NCBI GenBank assembly: GCA_019683665.1
Contig: JADGIB010000202.1
Coordinates: 1-6,765 of the forward strand
Source: Solirubrobacteraceae bacterium
GTDB taxonomy: Bacteria > Actinomycetota > Thermoleophilia > Solirubrobacterales > Solirubrobacteraceae
DNA: 6,765 bases
Direction: 5' to 3'
The notes under the pieces are model-generated. The model searched no databases, was not told where the DNA came from, and saw only the letters and a program-made list of their open reading frames with translations. Position 1 is the stretch's first letter; each line of letters starts with the position of its first letter. The position numbers and the translations under genes were made by a program. Of the stretch, positions 1-5,682 are shown piece by piece.

Positions 1-656
1 CGCTCCGGTCCACCGCCGTCCTCATTCTGGCGGTGGGCCGGGCGGGGGGGGGGCGCGCGGGGTGGGCCCACGACCGGGTCCAGTTCCTCGAGGAGTCGTC
101 GCTGCTCGACGAGGGCGCGATGGACGCCGAGGCCGCGCTCGCCGTCCTCACCCGCGAGGGCGTCGAGGGCGAGCCGTTCGAGATGACGATCGTCGACCGC
201 GAGCCGGGCGTCTCCGTCACCGTCCGCGCGGTCGAGGTGAAGACCGGCCTGGCCCGCACGCACGTCCTCCCGCGGGCGCTCTTCGAGGCCAACGAGTACC
301 GCCAGCTCGTCCGCGTCCACCGCCAGCTCCTCGAGCTCGCCGGCGCGGCCCCGTTCCAGGTGACGCTGGGCGAGGACGCCGCCGAGGCGCTCTCGTTCGC
401 CGAGCTGCGCCGGACGGTGCTCGACCTCTGCTCCAAGCGCGTGCAGCTCTCGCGCTTCAAGGGCCTGGGCGAGATGAACCCCGAGCAGCTGCGGGAGACG
501 ACGATGGACCCGCAGACCCGCACGCTCGCGCAGGTGACGATGGACGACGCGGCGTCGGCCGACCAGCTGTTCTCGATGCTCATGGGCGACGTCGTCGAGC
601 CGCGGCGCGCCTTCATCGAGGAGAACGCGCGGCTCGTCGCCAACCTGGATGTGTGA
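1..656 (+). CDS. gyrB: DNA gyrase subunit B, C-terminal part (5' end outside the window)
   Basis: This is the ATPase subunit of DNA gyrase, which with GyrA introduces negative supercoils. Only the C-terminal 217 or so codons are present, and the frame is open to the left edge. Diagnostic motifs are RFKGLGEMNPEQL (normally RYKGLGEMNPEQL), ETTMDPQTRTL, LMGDVVEPRRAFIEENAR and a terminal NLDV, which close the TOPRIM/C-terminal region. The roughly 110 residues before RFKGLGEMN (from about base 100) resemble the extra insert in Gram-negative GyrB rather than the short Bacillus or Mycobacterium form. Two usual residues differ: Phe for Tyr in RYKGLG, and Arg for Trp in LWETTMDP. Up to about base 66 the reading is doubtful: a run of ten G at 44-53 and a Gly/Arg/Ala-rich translation suggest a possible frame error there. 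The stop TGA (654-656) lies 26 bases before gyrA, the classic gyrB-gyrA order. Confidence 0.95.
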   Translation, partial: LRSTAVLILAVGRAGGGRAGWAHDRVQFLEESSLLDEGAMDAEAALAVLTREGVEGEPFEMTIVDREPGVSVTVRAVEVKTGLARTHVLPRALFEANEYRQLVRVHRQLLELAGAAPFQVTLGEDAAEALSFAELRRTVLDLCSKRVQLSRFKGLGEMNPEQLRETTMDPQTRTLAQVTMDDAASADQLFSMLMGDVVEPRRAFIEENARLVANLDV

Positions 657-669
657 GCGCACGAACCGG

Positions 670-679
670 AAGGAGGTGA
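670..679 (+). promoter_or_regulatory. Ribosome binding site of gyrA
   Basis: AAGGAGGTGA is a ten-base match to the complement of the 16S 3' tail. Six bases separate GGAGG from the ATG at 683. This fixes the gyrA start and predicts strong initiation independent of gyrB. Confidence 0.9.
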
Positions 680-682
680 AGC

Positions 683-3184
683 ATGGGGACTGACGTCATC
701 AGCGGCGGCAACATCGAGCCGCGGTCGCTCGAGGAGGAGATGCGCACCGCGTATCTCGACTACGCGATGTCCGTCATCGTCGGCCGCGCGCTGCCCGACG
801 TCCGCGACGGCCTCAAGCCCGTCCACCGGCGCGTGCTGTTCGCCATGCAGGAGGCCGGGCTGCAGCCCAACCGGCCCTACTCGAAGTCGTCGCGCATCGT
901 CGGCGACGTGATGGGCAAGTACCACCCGCACGGCGACGCGCCCATCTACGACACGCTCGTGCGCATGGCGCAGGACTTCTCCCTGCGCTACCCGCTCGTC
1001 GACGGCCAGGGCAACTTCGGCTCCGTCGACGACGACCCGCCCGCGGCGATGCGCTACACCGAGGCCCGCCTCGCGCGCATGGCCACGGAGATGCTGCGCG
1101 ACATCGACGAGGACACCGTCGACTTCGGGCCCAACTACGACGGGCGCAACCAGGAGCCGTCGGTCCTCCCGTCGCGCTTCCCCAACCTCCTCGTCAACGG
1201 CTCCTCCGGCATCGCCGTCGGGATGGCGACGAACATCCCGCCGCACAACCTGCGCGAGGTCGTCGACGCCGTCATCGCCTTCATCGACGACCCCGACATC
1301 ACCGTCGAGGGCCTGATGGAGCACATCAAGGGCCCCGACTTCCCCACCGGCGGCATCATCCTCGGCCGCCAGGGGATCCGCGAGGCCTACGAGACCGGGC
1401 GCGGCCGCGTGCGCGTGCGCGCGAAGGCCCACATCGAGGACATCGGCCGCGGCAAGGAGGCCATCGTGGTCACCGAGCTGCCCTTCATGGTCAAGAAGGG
1501 CGGCCCGAACGGCCTCATGGTCAAGATCAAGGATCTCGTCGAGGAGAAGAAGCTCCCCGAGATCAGCGACATCCAGGACTACTCGGACGGTCGCACCGGG
1601 ATGCGGCTCGTCATCGAGCTCAAGCGCGACGCGATCCCGAAGGTCGTCCTGAACAAGCTGTTCAAGCACACGCCGATGCAGACGACGTTCGGCGTGAACA
1701 CGGTCGCGCTCGTCGACGGCGTGCCGCGGACGCTCTCGCTGCCGGCGGTCATCAAGAACTACGTCGACCACCAGCGCGACGTCATCGTGCGGCGCACGAA
1801 GTACCGCCTGCGCCAGGCGGAGGCGCGCGCCCACGTCCTCGAGGGCCTCCTCATCGCGATCAACAACATCGACGAGGTCATCGCCCTCATCCGCGCCTCG
1901 CGCGACACCGACGAGGCCCGCACCGGCCTGATGGAGCGCTTCGAGCTGACGCGCATCCAGGCCCAGGCGATCGTCGACATGCGCCTCGGCCGCCTGACCG
2001 CGCTCGAGGCCGACAAGATCCGGGCCGAGTACGACGACCTCATCGAGCAGATCGCCGAGTTCCGGGCCATCCTCGGCTCCGAGCAGCGGGTCCTCGACAT
2101 CATCAAGGACGAGCTGCGCGAGATCGCCGAGGCCTACGGCGACGAGCGCCGGACGCTCATCACGCACTCCGAGGACGAGATCGACATCGAGGATCTCATC
2201 CCGGACCAGCAGATGGTCATCACGATCACGAAGAGCGGCTACATCAAGTCGCTGCCGCTGATGACCTACCGCCAGCAGCAGCGCGGCGGGCGCGGGGTCA
2301 CCGGGATGGACATGAAGGACGGCGACTACATCGAGCACCTCTTCGTGTGCTCGTCGCACGACTACCTGCTGTTCTTCTCCAACCGCGGCAAGGTCTACCG
2401 CTCCAAGGTCTACGACCTGCCGGAGGCGTCGCGGACCGCCAAGGGCCGCGCGCTCGTGAACGTGCTGCCGCTGCGCGAGGGCGAGCGGATCCAGTCCGTG
2501 CTCGCGACGCGCGACTTCTCCGAGGGCAGGTACCTCGTCTTCGCGACGCGCAACGGCACGGTCAAGAAGACCGAGTTCCAGGCCTACAACACGCCGATCA
2601 AGGCCGACGGCATCATCGCGATCAACATCCGCGACGACGACGAGCTCGTCGCCGTCCGCCGCACGAGCGGCGACGACGACATCCTCATGGTGTCGCGCAA
2701 GGGGCAGGCCGTCCGCTTCCACGAGAGCGGCGTGCGCCCGATGGGCCGCGACACGTCCGGCGTGCGCGGCATGGACGTCAGCAGCGAGGGCGACGCGGTC
2801 CTGGCCATGGACGTCGCCCGCGACGACCAGGAGCTGCTCGTCGTCACCGAGAACGGCTACGGCAAGCGCACCTCGATCAGCGAGTACCGCAAGACCAACC
2901 GCGGCGCGAAGGGCGTCGGGACGATCAAGCTGACCGAGACGAAGGGCGCGCTGGCCGGGGCGCTCGTCGTGCGCGAGCACCAGGAGCTCGTCTTCATCTC
3001 CAGCAACGGCATGGTCCAGCGGACCGCCGTGCGGGGCATCAGCCGCTACGGCCGCCTGTCGCAGGGCGTGCGGGTCATGAACATCAAGGACGACGACCGC
3101 GTCTCGGCCGTCGCCCTCGTCATGGACTCCGGCAGCGACAACGAGGTCAACCGCAACGGCGACGAGCAGCCCGCCGGCGAGTGA
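683..3184 (+). CDS. gyrA: DNA gyrase subunit A
   Basis: This is the DNA breakage-reunion subunit of gyrase (A2B2), complete at 833 aa, close to the length of other Gram-positive GyrA. The N-terminal breakage-reunion domain runs from about residue 12 to 490: GRALPDVRDGLKPVHRR (34-50), the KYHPHGDAPIYD quinolone-pocket stretch (79-90), catalytic Tyr125 with Arg124 in MRYTEARL, and SSGIAVGMATNIPPHN (174-189). EEKKLPEISDIQD is also present further on. The C-terminal pinwheel (about 505-815) starts with a GyrA box QQRGGRG at 532-538, next to the canonical QRRGGKG; this box marks gyrase rather than topoisomerase IV and allows DNA wrapping. Repeated blade motifs (NRGKVYRSKV, RNGTVKKTEF, RKGQAVRFHE, ENGYGKRTSI, SNGMVQRTAV) follow. 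The tail (about 815-833) is Asp/Glu/Asn-rich and may act like the regulatory acidic tail of E. coli GyrA. No frameshift is visible. The start is set by the SD at 670-679. Confidence 0.98.
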   Translation: MGTDVISGGNIEPRSLEEEMRTAYLDYAMSVIVGRALPDVRDGLKPVHRRVLFAMQEAGLQPNRPYSKSSRIVGDVMGKYHPHGDAPIYDTLVRMAQDFSLRYPLVDGQGNFGSVDDDPPAAMRYTEARLARMATEMLRDIDEDTVDFGPNYDGRNQEPSVLPSRFPNLLVNGSSGIAVGMATNIPPHNLREVVDAVIAFIDDPDITVEGLMEHIKGPDFPTGGIILGRQGIREAYETGRGRVRVRAKAHIEDIGRGKEAIVVTELPFMVKKGGPNGLMVKIKDLVEEKKLPEISDIQDYSDGRTGMRLVIELKRDAIPKVVLNKLFKHTPMQTTFGVNTVALVDGVPRTLSLPAVIKNYVDHQRDVIVRRTKYRLRQAEARAHVLEGLLIAINNIDEVIALIRASRDTDEARTGLMERFELTRIQAQAIVDMRLGRLTALEADKIRAEYDDLIEQIAEFRAILGSEQRVLDIIKDELREIAEAYGDERRTLITHSEDEIDIEDLIPDQQMVITITKSGYIKSLPLMTYRQQQRGGRGVTGMDMKDGDYIEHLFVCSSHDYLLFFSNRGKVYRSKVYDLPEASRTAKGRALVNVLPLREGERIQSVLATRDFSEGRYLVFATRNGTVKKTEFQAYNTPIKADGIIAINIRDDDELVAVRRTSGDDDILMVSRKGQAVRFHESGVRPMGRDTSGVRGMDVSSEGDAVLAMDVARDDQELLVVTENGYGKRTSISEYRKTNRGAKGVGTIKLTETKGALAGALVVREHQELVFISSNGMVQRTAVRGISRYGRLSQGVRVMNIKDDDRVSAVALVMDSGSDNEVNRNGDEQPAGE

Positions 3185-3191
3185 GGCCGGT

Positions 3192-3222
3192 GGGCGGGCG
3201 CCCCGGGGCGGGGCGCCCGTCC
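3192..3222 (+). terminator. GC-rich hairpin just after gyrA
   Basis: The stem starts 8 bases after the gyrA stop. Arms GGGCGCCCC (3196-3204) and GGGGCGCCC (3210-3218) close a 5-base loop. Pairing extends outward to 3192/3222 with one G-U pair, giving about 13 bp. No T tract follows, so this would be a U-less terminator or 3'-end stabiliser of the gyrBA message. It also separates gyrA from the promoter-like sequence at 3256. Confidence 0.5.
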
Positions 3223-3255
3223 GGGCGAGGACCGTCGCCCGTCCTGCGCCTCCGG

Positions 3256-3261
3256 TACTCT
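3256..3261 (+). promoter_or_regulatory. Possible -10 element of a small transcription unit
   Basis: TACTCT in the context CCGGTACTCTGCG fits the actinobacterial TAnnnT pattern. No convincing -35 lies 17-18 bases upstream (CGTCGC or CCGTCG). A start near 3267-3269 would place the 5' end only 5-9 bases before the extended SD-like element. Support is pattern only. Confidence 0.35.
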
Positions 3262-3273
3262 GCGTTTCACCAG

Positions 3274-3289
3274 AGAAAGGAGGTGGTCC
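3274..3289 (+). promoter_or_regulatory. Extended anti-SD-complementary element
   Basis: AGAAAGGAGGTGGTCC can pair over all 16 bases with an actinobacterial 16S tail (5'-GGAUCACCUCCUUUCU), with one G-U pair. Ordinary SDs use 4-8 bases. There is no ATG, GTG or TTG 5-10 bases after GGAGG (3279-3283); the nearest usual start is GTG at 3299, 15 bases on. Either a non-standard start is used or the element binds ribosomes for another purpose. Confidence 0.6.
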
Positions 3290-3291
3290 GT

Positions 3292-3339
3292 ATCTGTAGT
3301 GACAGTGCTTGCGGGACCCTGGAGGTGACCGGCCGCTAG
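3292..3339 (+). CDS. Possible tiny Cys-containing peptide, start codon unclear
   Basis: Downstream of the extended SD an open frame reads ICSDSACGTLEVTGR and stops at TAG 3337-3339. It has two Cys separated by five residues. ATC at 3292-3294 has ideal spacing (8 bases after GGAGG) but is a very rare initiator. The frame is also open further upstream as a shadow of gyrA, so openness alone proves nothing. The last codons (GAG GTG ACC) contain a second SD-like sequence, so a translating ribosome could pause before the stop. The alternative frame GTG 3299 to TGA 3328 would give MTVLAGPWR. I do not recognise a function and give this low confidence. Confidence 0.2.
   Translation: MCSDSACGTLEVTGR
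3321..3330 (+). promoter_or_regulatory. Second SD-like sequence
   Basis: GGAGGTGACC pairs with the 16S tail over GGAGGTGA. It lies 42 bases after the first GGAGG, so two ribosome-binding sequences sit within 55 bases. No ATG follows at proper spacing, and the next ATG (3395) is too far to use it. Confidence 0.4.
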
Positions 3340-3473
3340 GTCGGATCGGCTGGAGCCGCCTCGCGGAATCCAACCCGGGCCACCGTCGGACGGCATGCCG
3401 GACCTGGTCCCCCCGGCGCACGCGGCCACCGCGCGCAGCGTTGCCCCCGATCCTTCATCCAGTCCCTGTTGAA

Positions 3474-3508
3474 CGCGGAGGGCGCCCCCATCGAGGGCGC
3501 CCTTCGTG
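3474..3508. terminator. Hairpin between convergent transcription units
   Basis: Arms AGGGCGCCC (3479-3487) and GGGCGCCCT (3495-3503) enclose a 7-base loop. Outward pairing, with G-U pairs, extends to 3474/3508 for about 14 bp. The plus-strand flank is TTCGTGCG with no true T run. It sits between the end of the candidate small unit and the end of the minus-strand HNH gene (stop at 3577), so it could serve as a two-way terminator. Confidence 0.55.
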
Positions 3509-3576
3509 CGTCCGGAGGCGCCGGCGCGCGGCGGCGGGCCGCGGCCCGGACGCGGCCGCGCGCGCCCCGTCCGCGG

Positions 3577-4158
3577 TCAGGCCGCCTCGGGCAGGTACTG
3601 GCGCCAGCCGCTGGGGATCGTCGGGCTGGCGACGTGGATGAAGATCGCCGGGTGCGGCGTGCGCGGCGGGCGGGCCGGGATCATCCCGACCTGGGACGGG
3701 AGGCGGTCGCCCTTGCGCCGGTTGCAGGGCGCGCACGCGGCGACGATGTTGTCCCAGGTCGAGCCGCCGCCCTTCGAGCGCGGGATGACGTGGTCGACGG
3801 TGAGGTTGCTGCGCGAGCCGCAGTACTGGCACGTCCAGCCGTCGCGGGCGAACACGGCGCGGCGCGTGATCCTGCGCTTGTGGGTGTCGCGCGGGACCTT
3901 CACGTAGGAGACGAGGCGGATCACGACCGGCCGCGCGAACGTCGTCGACTCCGACCGCAGGTCCCAGGAGGCGCGCTCGACGAGCTCGGCCTTCTCCTTC
4001 ATCAGGAGGACGACCGCGCGCCGGACCGTGCAGACGTTGATCGGCTCATAGGTCGCGTTCAGCACGAGCACCCGTCCACCCGAGCCTGGTCCACGCCGCT
4101 GGTGCTCATCGGGCGGCGCGGACCGCGCTGGAGGGATCGGGTCGCCGACGCAGGTCAT
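3577..4158 (-). CDS. HNH endonuclease family protein
   Basis: A 193-aa protein from the ATG at 4158. The HNH/zinc module occupies residues 107-152: Cys110-x2-Cys113, then VDHVIPRSKGG with Asp122-His123, Asn137 in TWDNIVAAC, and Cys142-x2-Cys145 followed by NRRKGDR. This is the McrA/COG1403 type, with metal-dependent nuclease chemistry and a structural Zn ribbon. The preceding part (about 30-100, VLVLNATYEPINV...ARPVVIRLVSYVKVPR) is the conserved N-terminal portion of this stand-alone family, common in actinobacteria and of unknown physiological role. Residues 1-29 are Pro/Gly/Arg-rich, so a later start at GTG codon 30 or 32 is possible. I prefer the ATG because a TAGACT -10 lies 13 bases before it. 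No methylase or specificity gene is adjacent, so a restriction role is not supported. Confidence 0.92.
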   Translation of the reverse strand: MTCVGDPIPPARSAPPDEHQRRGPGSGGRVLVLNATYEPINVCTVRRAVVLLMKEKAELVERASWDLRSESTTFARPVVIRLVSYVKVPRDTHKRRITRRAVFARDGWTCQYCGSRSNLTVDHVIPRSKGGGSTWDNIVAACAPCNRRKGDRLPSQVGMIPARPPRTPHPAIFIHVASPTIPSGWRQYLPEAA

Positions 4159-4171
4159 GGGACCGGGGCCG

Positions 4172-4177
4172 AGTCTA
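4172..4177 (-). promoter_or_regulatory. Possible -10 box of the HNH gene
   Basis: On the minus strand TAGACT (4177 to 4172), within CGCTAGACTCGG, is a good actinobacterial TAnnnT -10. Transcription would begin near 4164-4166, leaving only 6-8 bases before the ATG at 4158 and no SD, so translation would be near-leaderless. No clear -35 is seen. Confidence 0.4.
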
Positions 4178-4198
4178 GCGAGCGGCGCGGCGTCGGCC

Positions 4199-4230
4199 GC
4201 GCGCCGCCCGCGCCGCGGCGCCCGGCGCGC
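4199..4230 (-). terminator. Nested palindrome between pheA and the HNH gene
   Basis: Outer arms GCGCGCCG (4199-4206) and CGGCGCGC (4223-4230) flank an inner perfect 12-base palindrome GCGCCGCGGCGC (4210-4221). It starts 8 bases after the pheA stop on the minus strand. It could end the DUF4446-pheA message or stabilise its 3' end. There is no T tract. At this GC content chance inverted repeats are common, hence modest confidence. Confidence 0.35.
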
Positions 4231-4238
4231 CCGCCCGG

Positions 4239-5081
4239 TCAGGTGGCGGACGGGTAGGTCCCGAGCGTCCGCAGGCCCTCGCAGTGGGAGGCCAGGCCGC
4301 GCAGCGCCTCGGCCACCGCGGGCGCCTCGGCGTGCCCCTCGAGGTCGACGAAGAACATGTAGTGGCCGAGGCCCATCCGCCGCGGGCGCGACTCGATCCG
4401 CGTCATGTTCACGCCCCGGAACGCGAGCTCCGACAGGCAGCGCACGAGCCAGCCCGGCGCCTCGTCGCCGCCGCCCCAGAAGACGACCGAGGTCTTCCAC
4501 GCCTCGCCGCGGGCGGCCGGCCGCGCCCCGTCGCGGGCCAGCCACACGAACCGGGTCTGGTTGCCCGGGTCGTCCTCGATCCCGGCGGCGAGGACGCGCG
4601 CGCCGTAGAGGTCGGCCGCGATCCGCGGGGCGATCGCCGCCCGGGCCGGGTCGCCGGCCGCGGCGACCGAGCGGACCGCCTCGGCCGTCGAGCCCTGGAC
4701 GGCCTCCAGGCGCGCGTCCGGCAGCCGCTCGCGCAGGAAGCGCGTGCACTGCCCGAGCGCGTGCGGATGCGAGAGGACGACGGCGATCGCGTCCAGCGAG
4801 GCCCCGTCCACCCCGATGAGGCAGTGGCTGATCGGGCGCACGACCTCGTCGACGATCACGACCCCGGGGGCGTCGACGGCGAGCGCGTCGAGCGTCGCGT
4901 CGACCGAGCCCTCGAGCGCGTTCTCGATCGGGACGACCGCCTGCTCGACCGACCCGTCGGCGACGGCGAGGACCGTCGCGCGGATCGTCGGGAACGGGAC
5001 CGGCTCCACGCCGTCGGGGGCGCTGGCCCGCAGCGCCTCCTCGGTGAACGTGCCCGGCGGGCCGAAGTAGCCGACGCGCAT
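4239..5081 (-). CDS. pheA: Prephenate dehydratase (ACT-domain, monofunctional)
   Basis: Converts prephenate to phenylpyruvate with loss of CO2 and water, committing chorismate-derived carbon to phenylalanine; cytosolic. It has 280 aa, the usual length of the monofunctional enzyme without chorismate mutase. The catalytic domain shows GPPGTFTEEA (7-16), PIENALEGSV (51-60), SHPHALGQC (104-112), STAEAV (131-136) and NQTRF (174-178, the TRF signature with the essential Thr). The ACT regulatory domain begins near KTSVVFW (196) and holds PGWLVRCL (209-216) and ESRPRRMGLGHYMFFVDLEGH (230-250). ESRP is the intact Phe-contact motif, while the GALV partner reads GWLV. Feedback inhibition by Phe is expected from the family. 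The ATG at 5081 is 10 bases after the DUF4446 stop. A GTG at 5087 (adding Met-Ser) is an equally placed alternative. There is no good SD, suggesting translational coupling. Confidence 0.96.
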   Translation of the reverse strand: MRVGYFGPPGTFTEEALRASAPDGVEPVPFPTIRATVLAVADGSVEQAVVPIENALEGSVDATLDALAVDAPGVVIVDEVVRPISHCLIGVDGASLDAIAVVLSHPHALGQCTRFLRERLPDARLEAVQGSTAEAVRSVAAAGDPARAAIAPRIAADLYGARVLAAGIEDDPGNQTRFVWLARDGARPAARGEAWKTSVVFWGGGDEAPGWLVRCLSELAFRGVNMTRIESRPRRMGLGHYMFFVDLEGHAEAPAVAEALRGLASHCEGLRTLGTYPSAT

Positions 5082-5091
5082 CGACACCGCG

Positions 5092-5616
5092 TCAGACGCC
5101 GCGCGGGGCCTCCTGCACCTCGCCGGCCAGGGCGAGGCGCACCGCCTCCTCCTCCTCGGGCGACAGCTCGAACTCCGCCTCGCCCTCGCGCACCTGCTTG
5201 GCGTACAGCCGGGCCTGGTCGCGGTGGTGGATCGACGACAGGACGATCCCCGACCGCGTCGCGTCGAGCAGGGCGATCGACGCCGACTGGCGGCCCGACA
5301 TCTCGTTGTAGGCGTCGTAGCGCAGGACGCCGCGGTAGGCGATCGCGGCATCGAGGCGCTCCTCCGCGGTGCCGAGCCGGTTGTCGAGCCGCAGCGCGGA
5401 CTCCTCGACGTACGCGCGCAGCGCCTCGAACGCGTGCCCGAGCTCGGCGGCGTGCTCGACGAGGTCGCGCGGCTCCCCGTTGCCGAGCACGACGCGCTGG
5501 GCGGCCCGCACCCGGCGCAGCTGCACGGCGAGGACCGCGGCCAGCACGAGCGCGACGACCGCGGTGGCGGCAGCGGCGAGCGCGACGATGCCCGTCGTGG
5601 TCGTCAGGTCGTCCAC
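5092..5616 (-). CDS. DUF4446 family membrane-anchored protein
   Basis: A 174-aa protein. Residues 9-32 (Ala/Val/Leu-rich) form one transmembrane helix near the N-terminus. A charged segment (about 34-92) that could form a coiled coil follows. The DUF4446 core spans about 93-165: AYRGVLRYDAYNEMSGRQS (93-111), SIALLDATRSGIVLSSIHHRD (113-133), ARLYAKQVREGEAEFELSPEEEEAV (135-159). The biochemical function of the family is unknown. The topology suggests a small anchored domain on the cytoplasmic side. The start is GTG at 5616, since no ATG precedes the TM segment. TACCGT lies 7 bases upstream, so the mRNA may begin at the GTG itself. pheA follows after about 10 bases, implying one operon. No direct link to phenylalanine synthesis is visible. 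Confidence 0.88.
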   Translation of the reverse strand: MDDLTTTTGIVALAAAATAVVALVLAAVLAVQLRRVRAAQRVVLGNGEPRDLVEHAAELGHAFEALRAYVEESALRLDNRLGTAEERLDAAIAYRGVLRYDAYNEMSGRQSASIALLDATRSGIVLSSIHHRDQARLYAKQVREGEAEFELSPEEEEAVRLALAGEVQEAPRGV

Positions 5617-5623
5617 GGCCCCA

Positions 5624-5629
5624 ACGGTA
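5624..5629 (-). promoter_or_regulatory. Possible -10 box for a leaderless DUF4446-pheA transcript
   Basis: On the minus strand TACCGT (5629 to 5624) has 7 bases between it and the GTG at 5616. With the usual 6-8 bases from -10 to the transcription start, the message would begin at or next to the start codon. No -35 is evident and only the TAnnnT pattern supports it. Confidence 0.35.
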
Positions 5630-5682
5630 CCCCGCCGCGCCGCGGAGCGGGAGTGCCGGCCGCCGGGCGGGCCGGGCGCGGA

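Larger units (their letters stand above)
3267..3508 (+). ncRNA. Candidate small RNA or tiny-peptide transcript between gyrA and the HNH gene
   Basis: No known RNA family was recognised. The proposed unit begins after a TACTCT -10, opens with a 16-base sequence complementary to the 16S rRNA tail, contains a short open frame ending at 3339 and a second SD-like sequence, and ends at a strong hairpin (3474-3508). Bases 3261-3310 are 50% GC by count, far below their surroundings, which suggests constraint. Between 3340 and 3473 there are small inverted repeats that could fold: CGGC-TGGA-GCCG at 3347-3358, CGGCATGCCG at 3391-3400 and GGACCTGGTCC at 3401-3411. No tRNA cloverleaf was found. Neighbours are convergent, so this would not be the leader of a downstream gene. 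It could instead be the 3' UTR of gyrA. Confidence 0.35.

Noticed and set aside
2347..3339. A long plus-strand open frame overlapping the end of gyrA.
   Set aside because: It is an Arg/Gly/Pro-rich shadow of gyrA in another frame. Only its last 15 or so codons, beyond gyrA, are considered as the tiny peptide.
3340..3400. A GGGTTGGATTCC stretch on the minus strand resembling a tRNA T-arm.
   Set aside because: It lacks the GGTTCGAATCC loop pattern, no acceptor stem pairs across it, and no anticodon arm could be drawn.
3395..3472. A 25-codon ATG frame (MPDLVPPAHA...) in the gap after gyrA.
   Set aside because: No ribosome binding site precedes it, its composition is like random GC-rich sequence, and it runs into the hairpin region.
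3577..4158. The HNH gene as part of a restriction-modification or mobile homing element.
   Set aside because: No methylase, specificity subunit, intron, intein or repeat borders are near. The protein looks like the widespread stand-alone chromosomal family.
4159..4749. An N-terminal extension of the HNH protein to 390 residues.
   Set aside because: The extra part is a shadow frame of pheA; family-like sequence begins near residue 30 of the 193-aa form.
5656..5675. CCGGCC...GGCCGG inverted repeat between the CARDB-like and DUF4446 genes as a terminator.
   Set aside because: Only 6 bp with an 8-base loop and no T tract; likely by chance at this GC content.
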